Positions 56,037 through 64,000 of a stretch of 64,000 bases of DNA are shown one piece after another. The notes under the pieces were generated by a model, which was not told the DNA's origin, did no database searches, and saw only the letters and a list, made by a program, of their open reading frames with translations. Origin of the DNA: Cunninghamia lanceolata (lineage: Eukaryota; Streptophyta; Pinopsida; Cupressales; Cupressaceae); the NCBI GenBank assembly GCA_027924645.1, contig BSBN01000293.1:8766501-8830500 (forward strand), written 5' to 3'. Positions within the stretch are counted from its first letter, which is position 1, and each line of letters opens with the position of its first letter. The translations under genes and the position numbers were made by a program.

Positions 56037-59000
56037 ATTTTCTCTCTTGGAATGTTAGAGGTCTCACTAACCTCTCTAGGAAGTACTTTGTTTGTGATGC
56101 TCTCCATCATTATGCTTCTCTTGATGTTCTATGCCTACAAGAATTTAAAGTTACAGGCTTTCTTTTGTCTTTGGCTTACCACTGTATTTGGCTAGCTAGT
56201 AAACTTTTTTCCACTACCCATGAGGTTGGAAAAGGTGGCGTAACTATTCTTTTGTCCCCTCAGTGGCATGATTCAGTGGTGGATCATGGGGTGGATCCCA
56301 CCAATCAGTTAGTCTGGATGCTTCTTAATATTAATAATCACTCTTTTGGGATTATTAATGTTTATGCTTCTAATGATGCATCAGAAAGATCTGCTTTGTG
56401 GTGGTGGATTGTGGATTCATTGCCTCTTTCCATGTGGCTTATTTGTGGAGATTTTAATATGGTTGAAATGGTTACTGACAAGGATGGTGTTATGCCTTTT
56501 CAGTGGCCAGCTGACGAAAGAGAGGCGTGGTTCCATATGCGCAATAAATTGGGATTTTTTGATCCCAATGTTGGCCGCCATCACTCTAGACCTTTATAGC
56601 ATACTTGGTGCAATTTTCAGGCTGGAACTAACAAGGTCTTTAAATGCCTTGATCAAGCTATGATTTCTGCACAATCTTTTTTTAAATTTGCCACATCATC
56701 CACCCTTCCTGTGCAACCATTAGTGGATGTGACATTGTCAGATCACTTTCCAATTTAGTTTGCCATTGAGTGGCAGTGCACTCAGCCACGTGCCATGAAA
56801 TCTCAATTTTTTCTAAACACTTCCTTGCTTGCTCATCAACCCATCTTGGCACACATTTCAACTATTTGGAATTTAGAATGCTGGTTGTTGCATTCTACTG
56901 GCTGGATTAAGTGGTGGAATGATGCTATTACCCGCACAACGAGGTTTCTTCACATCTATGCTCGTTAGCTGGCCAATTTTAGGAGAAGGGCTTATGAAGC
57001 TACTATCACTGCTTTGAAATTTGCTTCTGACGGCTTGGTTGCTAAGCCTTTTTCTCCTTCTAAGCAAGTCCTTGTTGCCAATTTATGGCATCAAAAACAA
57101 ATGGCTAACTGCCATGCTACCAGAGGAGCACAACTTAAAGCCAGAATGCACTGGTTAAAAATTGGGGACCATGTTTCTAAGTTCTTTCTTCCTCTTTGAG
57201 CCAAACATTCCTCACATGGTATTAAGCAAATCAAAGAGGACAATGCTACTCATACAGATCTACCAAACATTCTCTAGGCTTTTGGAAGACATTATGAAAA
57301 AGTTTTCACTGCTCAAGATTACACTCCTGAGTGACAAACTGCCTTGCATGATTGTCTTGTTGTTGCTTCAAATAGGCTATCCTCTACCCAGACTTGCTTC
57401 TATTATCAACTTTTGAGCATTGAAGATCTTAAGGAAGTTGTCTACTCTATGGCAGATGGGAAAGTGCCTGGAATTAATGGCTTTCCTTATGACTTCTACA
57501 AAGCCCTTTGGGATTGTTTAGGAAGAGATTTACACAATTTCTACCTTGAAGCATTTCATTCCAATTCTTTAGGTAATATTATAAATTAGGGAAACATTAA
57601 GTTCATACCTAAAGCTGGCGATCCAGAGGATATCTACAACTAGAGGCCCATTACCATCCTTAATGTCTCCTACAAATTCATTGCTAAAGCCCTTTCACTC
57701 AAACTCCACAAACTGCTTCTTTTGATTGTTTGTCCTGAATAAACAGGCTTCATTAAGTCTAGATATATATTAGATAATATCATTGTTATTTGGGAGGGAA
57801 TGGAATGGGCCCAAAAATCAAACCAAAAAATAATTTTTTTTAAAATAGATTTTGCTAAGGCTTATGATCGCATTGAATGGCGTTTTATCCTTGCAATGCT
57901 TGCCACATTAGGGTTTGGACCCTCTTATATACAATTAGTTAAAATGCTCTTTTCTAATGCTTTTGCTTGCATCACTATCAATAGTCAGCAGTCTCATACT
58001 TTTGGCCTTTACAGATCAGTCTTCCAAGGATGCCCTCTTACCCCAAGTCTGTATGTTCTTGCAGCAGAAGGTTTTGGTTATCTTCTTGCTCATTCAGCTT
58101 CCAATAGGCTTGTTCATGGTATTTCTTTACTAAATTGTTCCATCCAGATGGTTAATGGTCATTTTGCTGATGACTCCTTTTTAATCTTACTAGAAGAAGA
58201 AAATTCAGTTCAAAATGCTCTTGGTTGTCTGGAGACCTTTTGTTTGGCCTCAAGTTCTTCGATTCAGTGGCACAAGATGTTATGCTACAGATAGTCTATA
58301 CTTCCCACTCCTCGTTGGCTTTAGCAATATGGCTGGCGCTGGGTTAGCCATGGTGAAATGTTTAGATTCTTGGGTATTCCTTTTACATTCCAACACACTT
58401 TTGCCACCCTATGGCAAGTTGTTCTTACCCATACGGAGCAAAAACTTGTTGTCTGGATTACTAAGCCTCTTTCACTGGCTGGTAAATTTTAGGTTTGTTC
58501 TAAGATCTTGGTTGCAACCCATGTTTATTGTTCTTCACGTTGGGCTCCTTCAAAAAGCTCTTATGCCAAAGTGGAAAAACTCTTGCGAGATTTCCTATGG
58601 ACCTCTTCTAATACTCACCATGGTTTTCACCATGTTCCATGGAAATTTTGTTGCCTTCCCAGAGATTTTAGAGGACTTGGTATTCTTTCTACTCACCACC
58701 AAGGAACTGCCTTGGCTATCAAATGGATTGTTCGTGTGCTCACTGGTTGTGAGGCATGGAAGGTTTTACTCCGGTATAACATTGAAATGGGTCATCCTTT
58801 GCACAAACCGGCTTGGAAAGGAACTATTTTTTCTACTCTCCTTGTCATGAGAGAACCAATTCAAGTCTTGGGCACATTTGTGGTTAAGAGCATTTGGAAA
58901 GCTTGCGAAAAAATTATACCTTGGTTATGCTGGGATGGTGATGGTTTTTATGCTGGTCTTTCATTCAATCACCTTAATATTTGGTGGTCACCTCTCCTAT

Positions 59001-60420
59001 CTTTTGCATCTCAACCTTTGGCTAAATTGCAAGGTTTGAAGGCTCCCAAATTTCACAAAAAAGGTGTTCAGACCCTTTAGGACCCATTTCATAGACCCAC
59101 TATGAACCTTTTGGCTTGGGAACCATTCCATGTAAAATTTTCTCTTTCAAAAGTTGATAAGCCTACTTATGACAGAATCATCATGGCTATTCCATCTGAA
59201 ATGCTGCACAAGGTTGGAATTTAGTCCAACAAGCCATGGTGGAAGGACTAGAAATGGTATCCAGACACACCCTTGCATCATTTCAAGCCACAGATGGCTT
59301 ACAGGTGGCTTTCACGTCATTTACCCGTGGCTGCCACTCTTAACAAGCACTGGCTTATTCATAGCTCTTTAAGTCTTTGGTATTCTAGGTTTAAAATTGT
59401 TTGGTTTGCCATTCTTGAGCTAAAACTTTCATTTTTCCTGGTGCATTCTCTTTCAAGGCTTGCCTATTAGTACTAGGTTGTTTCACCTTGGAGTCTAGGA
59501 TCCTCGTTGCGCTTTCTGTGGATAGGCTGAAACAATTCAGCATCTCTTCTAGTATTGCACCAAAGCTCAGCAATTCTAGTATTGCACTAGAGCTCAGCAA
59601 TTCTGGATATGGATTCATGTTTTTTTCAGCCTTTCAGACCTGAGCCATTAACCTGGCAAATCATCCTGCTGGGTGATTCACCCAGGTTTCTAGAGAAATT
59701 TACTCAAATCTGGCATATTTTTAGGGTGGAGATTTTATTTACATTATGGAAAGATCGTAATTCATGTATATTTTTAGAAAGCAAAATTGGAACTAATGTT
59801 TCTCTATACATTAAAACTATTATCTATTCTAATGTTCTCCTGCAGATTCAAGTGCAAGCTAACAAAGTTGCCTTGGAAGTGGCTCACTTACAAGAGTTTT
59901 TGGATCATTGGGGGAATGTCCCTACACTATGGCTCGTGTTCCTCCCTCACCATCCTCTGTCAGAGATTGCTCTCCTAACAAATGTAGAAGTGGATCGGCA
60001 AGAGATTCTTGACCTCACTCCCAGTGTGCTCCGCATCGCGGTGCTCACTAGCGTTGGTGCTCGGCCTCTCCACGTCTGCGTGGATGGACCTCTAGTCATG
60101 CTACTAGTACAACTGGGGATAACGTGAGGTGGCTTGTTATGGATAATGCAGGTAATGTTGGTTGGCCTACATGGGATAATGCGGGCTAGAATGCTCTTAG
60201 TTCTTCACATCCACCATCTACAGGGTGGGATAATACTAAGGTTTTTCCTCGGTTAAATTTTGCTATCTCACCTCAGCACGAGGAGCCAAATGTTCAGAAA
60301 GAAGAATAGGAAAATGAACATGGCTAGAATATGCCTGATATCAACCCAGACCCTGTGGACATTTGGGGGAAACTAAATGACAGGGATCCACCATCTGCAG
60401 GAATGGATTTGGCTACTTAA
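56033..60420 (+). pseudogene. LINE ORF2: AP endonuclease, RT, C-terminal domain
   Basis: Endonuclease motifs: SWNVRGL (residues 5-11), LCLQEFK (33-39), ICGDFNMV (137-144), and SDHFPI at about 56738-56755. RT motifs: KFIPKAGDP at 57600, RPITILNVSYK at 57642, GFIKSRYILDNI near 57750, KIDFAKAYDRIEW at 57846-57884, GCPLTPSLYVLAAEG at about 58030-58072, and the catalytic FADD at 58163-58174, which is intact. The C-terminal part has LWKDRNSCIF near 59745, as in the zf-RVT region of plant L1s. The intact enzyme nicks target DNA and reverse-transcribes LINE RNA. Several stops (for example at 56597, 57739 and 58292) and frame changes make it a pseudogene. Many of the stops are TAG or TGA where TGG or CAG/CGA is expected. 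Confidence 0.85.
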
Positions 60421-60597
60421 TTATGTTTTCTCTTTGTTTTTATATGGGTGTTGTACCCTTTGAAACTTTGATACTTGGTTCTTAATATTTTTGGGCTTAG
60501 CCCATGTGACTCTTGGGGTGTGCCTTTTAACCACCCATTATTTTTTTGTGAAGTGTTTGTTTATTTTAATAGATAAATTGCATTTTCATAAAAAAAA

Positions 60598-60975
60598 AAC
60601 ATCAAACATCGTGTTTCTCGCTGCTTTTTCTTATTATTAGAGATGGTCAAAATATTTTTTTAAATGCTTAGGCAGATTTAATGCAATCTATGCCTTCCAC
60701 GTTATTGGTTTCTTGACACTCCTTTTACATTCAAAACTATGTACTGACCCATTTAATATAGTTACAGCTCAGCATGCCGCATACCATACCTGGACCCATT
60801 TATCTAGTGAATCGTACAGCTTCTTGAGTTGATAAATTTTTTTTGTATCTTTACCTTTTAATACAATAAAATTATGTTTTATTGCAGGATCTTACGTATC
60901 TCCTATTTTGTCAAATTTTTCATGAATAATGGTTTTATTTATTTTATATAAACTAAAAAATATCAAAATACATTA
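60598..60975. repeat. Duplicated segment, unit B (right part), LINE empty site
   Basis: It matches 47820-48143 and then, without interruption at about 60908-60920, 51040-51110. It therefore shows the sequence of unit A before the truncated LINE inserted. Confidence 0.7.
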
Positions 60976-61432
60976 GGGAAAGTATCTTGATAGATAATCA
61001 TGTTCCAATAGTTGTTATGGTGTGGTGTACTTAGACCCCCAATTAAATATATGAAAAGAATAGTAGTTGAAAAATAATATACCAGTAAGAATTTGAGAAG
61101 GAACCAATACATGTGCACATATACATGTGTAACAATACACTTCACATGTCACATCAAAGAAACAACCAATCATATGGTGACACATAAGGCAATTGGTAAT
61201 AGGTGCCTTAGTGTACATGTTTCAGTCTAACTTCTTTTTAGATGTTTTTGGACAACGTAACGAAGATGTAGCTGATTAGGTTATATTGTTGATACCTAGA
61301 ACCCCAAACAATAACTTTAACCTCTTAACTCAAATATGGAGATATTTTGAAATTTTCATGAAAATCTAATGTAGTGTTTAGGAGCTTGACATGCATGAAG
61401 TTAGGGTGTGTAGGTATTGGGTGCTCTCCCCT
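60976..61432. other. Unique spacer inside unit B
   Basis: These ~460 bp have no match in unit A and no recognised gene. Open frames on the minus strand are not supported by motifs. Confidence 0.45.
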
Positions 61433-61740
61433 ATTCATAAAAAATGTGGGTGGTAGAAGGCACACCTTTATAGTCTAAGAGGCACCAAGCTCAAATAATA
61501 AGATGACAAATCAAAACAAAGTCTAATAGGGCCAAGCCCAAACAACAACAAAGTCGTTAGGCAGTGAGAGCTATACCATCAAGGGGGGTCATGGTCATTT
61601 GGTTTACCCCATGTATGAATAGGGATGTAACCATCATCAATCATTTCCCAACTAGTGAGAACACCCTCTTCTTCTTGGTCTTCATCTGTAGGTTGTTGAG
61701 CACAAACATGAGAGATGGCTAGATCCAGGTGAAGAAGATT
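61433..61740 (-). pseudogene. 3' end of a minus-strand LINE (short truncated copy)
   Basis: It matches 51113-51420. The minus-strand frame reads LDLAISHVCAQQPTDEDQEE and then the 3' tail with GGGCTTGGCCCTATTAGAC. Only about 300 bp of the 3' end is present. It has the same place relative to unit B as the longer copy has to unit A, so either both share an ancestral insertion or the duplication took part of it along. Confidence 0.65.
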
Positions 61741-61763
61741 CAACTTTTTCTTTTATTCTTTTG

Positions 61764-61766
<3 letters not shown>

Positions 61767-61802
<36 letters not shown>
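61767..61802. repeat. (AT)18 microsatellite
   Basis: An uninterrupted AT dinucleotide run of about 36 bp. Its purity suggests it is young or active in length change. Confidence 0.95.
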
Positions 61803-61805
<3 letters not shown>

Positions 61806-62319
61806 TAAAAGCACAATAGTGTGTCACACTTTTAGCTAACTAAATAATTTTGCATGGATCCTTTACACATGATTGAGTTATGCCCATTTTTGTTACGCCT
61901 AAAACCACGTTGCGCCTATGTGGAGCCTACGTGGTTGTACATTTCTTGGCAGAACCTTATCAGGTAGTAAGGTTACACCTATTTAGATTTTGGGCGTAAC
62001 CAAAGAAAATAAAAATAAAAAAAAGGTGAAATTGTCATTTTCACCTAGGTTGATATAGTTTTGGAGTCTTCTGCCTAGAACCCATGACAGACAATGACCC
62101 ACAGCCAGACTGCACTGCCACCTCCAACCAACACTGCACTGCACTACAAGTTGCCACCTCCAGGTATGTTCCTCAACACCCATGTGCACCTATTGATTTG
62201 AATAAATAAACAATACCCACCTATTGATTTGAACAAACCCTAATCACGAATGCAGGGAATGTATAATATTTATCTCATAGATTATATCTTATAAATCCCA
62301 TAGTTTATATCAATGAGCT
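61803..62319. other. Noncoding spacer upstream of PPR remnants
   Basis: No gene is recognised. Local words CCTATGTGGAGCCTACGTGG and CTGCACTGCCACCTCCAACC with variants repeat nearby (61910-62170). A CACTGCACTAC-type word recurs near 63040 among the PPR fragments. Confidence 0.4.
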
Positions 62320-63395
62320 GCAACATCCACACAACTTAATGATAAAGTTTATGGTGTCCTCAAGATAGCTAACGCGGGCAAGAATGTCAACCATGCACAG
62401 ATACTGATTAATTGTAGGTGTAATGCATAAGGGTTACTTATATGATTGAAGCATACATGTAGCGCTCATACAGTAAACCCACAACTTTCCAAGTGTCTAT
62501 GCTTCCACATTTCCCATACAGATAGCCAATGCAGGTAAGAAGGTAAACCATGCACACATACTAATCAATTGTCGGTGTAATGCAATAAGGGTTACTCATG
62601 TGATTGAAATATGTACAACCCCCATCCACTAAACCTGCATAGCTGCATGCACATAGAACACAAGCAAAGCTTACAATGTCAGGATATGTTCCAGAGTGCA
62701 TTATTTCAAAGATTTTGAGAGCATCCTTGCAAAATCCATTTTGTGCATATCCTGCAATCATTGCATTCCATGAGATGGCATCTTTTTGAGGCATTCTGTC
62801 AAAAAAGTTCACATGCCATGTCTATGCTTCCACATTTTGTATACATGTCTACCAGGGCAGTTGACATTGTAATATCAGACAAAAATCCCCCTTCCATTAT
62901 GCTTTGATGGATATCCATACCATGTTCCAACGCTCCCATTTTGGCATAGGAAGGAAAGATGCTGGCAAAGGTTGTCGAATTTGGCTTTACACCTGCCAAT
63001 TCCATTTCCTTGAAAGTTTCTAAAGCCTTTCCAACACTACACTACACTGCAAATTGTAAAATCCATTTTGTGCATATCCTACAATCATTGCATTTCATGA
63101 GATGACATCTTTTTGAGGCATTCTGTCAAATAGTTCATGTGCCATGTCTATACTTCCACATTTTGCATGTATACATGTCTACTAGGGTAGTTGACACTAT
63201 AATATCAGACAAAAATCCCCTTCCATTATGCTTTGATGGATGTCCATACCATGTTCCAATGCTCCCATTTTGGCACAGGCAGGAAGGATGCTGGCAAAGG
63301 TTGTGGAATTTGGCTTTACACCTACCAATTGCATTTGCTTGAAAGTTTCTAAAGCCTTTTCAACACATCCATTTTGTGCATATCCTATAATCAGG
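62320..63395 (-). pseudogene. PPR protein gene remnant with internal tandem duplication
   Basis: Minus-strand frames read MELAGVKPNSTTFASIFPSY, ALEHGMDIHQSIMEGGFLSD, ALVDMYTKCGSIDMACELF, then with a +1 T shift RMPQKDAISWNAMIAGYAQN, IMHSGTYPDIVSFACVLCAC and SYAGLVDGGCTYFNHMS. Further down, 62340-62470 reads ITPTINQYLCMVDILARVSY, the E-type C-terminal part. Intact PPR proteins of this PLS class bind single-stranded RNA in plastids or mitochondria. The block 63057-63395 repeats the block starting near 62730 at a distance of about 325 bp, and a copy of the C-terminal words also recurs near 62520-62590. Frameshifts and stops show that it is dead. Confidence 0.75.
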
Positions 63396-63659
63396 GCTTA
63401 AATGTGACAGTCCACCTTGCCTATCAATCAACTTTTTAATGATAGTTATCTATTGAATGGTGCCCTTCAAATACTATAAAATGCCTTAGTATAAGTAAAT
63501 CATATAAAAATTAAATATATAAATCATCATAATCTTATATAATTTTTGACAATTTGTCCAAAATCTTTCCTTTCATATGATACAATCTTTTTTAAATTTT
63601 GATTGTATCTTACAACAAAAATACCTAAATACAACTATAAAATTGTCAAATTTAATCCC
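63396..63659. other. AT-rich spacer
   Basis: Nothing is recognised between the PPR fragments. From 63771 to 64000 the sequence is likewise AT-rich with no supported feature. Confidence 0.5.
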
Positions 63660-63770
63660 TACCTGCAATCATTCCATTCCATGAGATGACATCTCTTTGA
63701 GGCATTATGTCAAATAGTTCACATGCCTTGTCTATGTTTCCACATTTTGCATACATGTCTACCAAATCCA
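63660..63770 (-). pseudogene. Short PPR fragment
   Basis: The minus strand reads [20 protein letters not shown], then [12 protein letters not shown], a single repeat-length piece that resembles 62770-62870 and 63070-63180. It is isolated by about 270 bp of AT-rich sequence. Confidence 0.65.
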
Positions 63771-64000
63771 TACTTTAGAATTTATTATTTCATAATATAT
63801 TAGCCCATAGTATCTTCATTTATTAATATAGGTTACTGTGTGCTTATTTGTATGCATTTGATTATATTAGCCTAGATCTAACTTAGGGAAATTTTATTTT
63901 CCATTACAGTTTTGTTAAACTCATCCATATTTACATTCCTAGGGTTAGTTTTAGAGCTATATGTTCAATGATTTTAAGACATTTTAGATTTGATATTACT

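Larger units (their letters stand above)
54683..60597 (+). mobile_element. Near full-length L1-type LINE with TSD and poly(A)
   Basis: The 5.9-kb element holds ORF1 (54838-56036) and ORF2 (56033-60420), a 3' tail and a terminal A-run at 60590-60599. The flanks AACATCAGACAT (54671-54682) and AACATCAAACAT (60598-60609) are a 12-bp target duplication with one mismatch. Related unit A shows the same site uninterrupted near 47820. LINEs copy their RNA directly at a nicked target. Here both ORFs carry stops and shifts, so this copy is dead, but it is the best template for the other LINE copies in the window. Confidence 0.85.

Noticed and set aside
61820..62060. A MITE with inverted ends
   Set aside because: Some words such as GGGCGTAAC and GTTACGCC look inverted, but no consistent terminal pairing or target duplication could be shown.

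Overview
This window looks like nuclear DNA of a seed plant with a large, repeat-filled genome, most probably a gymnosperm (conifer-type). The reasons are plant-type PPR (pentatricopeptide) fragments, Ty1/copia and Ty3/gypsy elements, L1-type LINEs, and long degenerate TTTAGGG-like (plant telomere-like) arrays. There is no operon-like or bacterial content. I see no intact host gene. Every long reading frame belongs to a mobile element or a decayed gene, and most carry stops and frameshifts. The species is an inference I cannot verify.

Layout. 1-3.29 kb: a decayed Ty3/gypsy element on the minus strand (gag zinc knuckle, protease, reverse transcriptase), running off the left edge. 3.29-7.42 kb: telomere-like array A. 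7.4-21.0 kb: copy 1 of a giant DNA transposon, with a plus-strand transposase-like pseudogene, a ~360-bp satellite and a converging minus-strand seven-exon pseudogene, ending in an inverted-repeat terminus. 23.1-30.7 kb: a structurally complete Copia element with two ~1.1-kb LTRs, an exact AACCT target duplication, gag zinc knuckles and a very large extra ORF, but no pol. It resembles the Sirevirus group. 31.80-45.28 kb: copy 2 of the giant transposon, with both inverted ends, array B, only the last transposase exon, the satellite again, a GCGCCTT-rich tract and the seven-exon gene. 47.7-61.7 kb: two related segments invaded by L1-type LINEs, one about 5.9 kb with ORF1, ORF2, poly(A) and a target duplication, plus 5'-truncated copies in both orientations. 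62.3-63.8 kb: tandemly repeated remnants of a PPR gene.

The main novelty candidate is the giant element. It appears to be a ~13.5-kb unit bounded by inverted repeats that start CAC, with a near-matching 8-bp target duplication. It has two convergent genes and carries satellite arrays inside. Its right-hand gene has a promoter in which a palindrome (CATAACG...CGTTATG type) lies directly upstream of a TATA box in both copies. Five of that gene's exons have matching lengths and positions in the two copies, all multiples of three with phase-0 introns, so it was a real spliced gene although both copies are now broken.

The transposase-like gene has features of an RNase H/DDE-type family that I recall from uncharacterised animal and plant proteins. 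That family assignment is from memory and needs a profile search.
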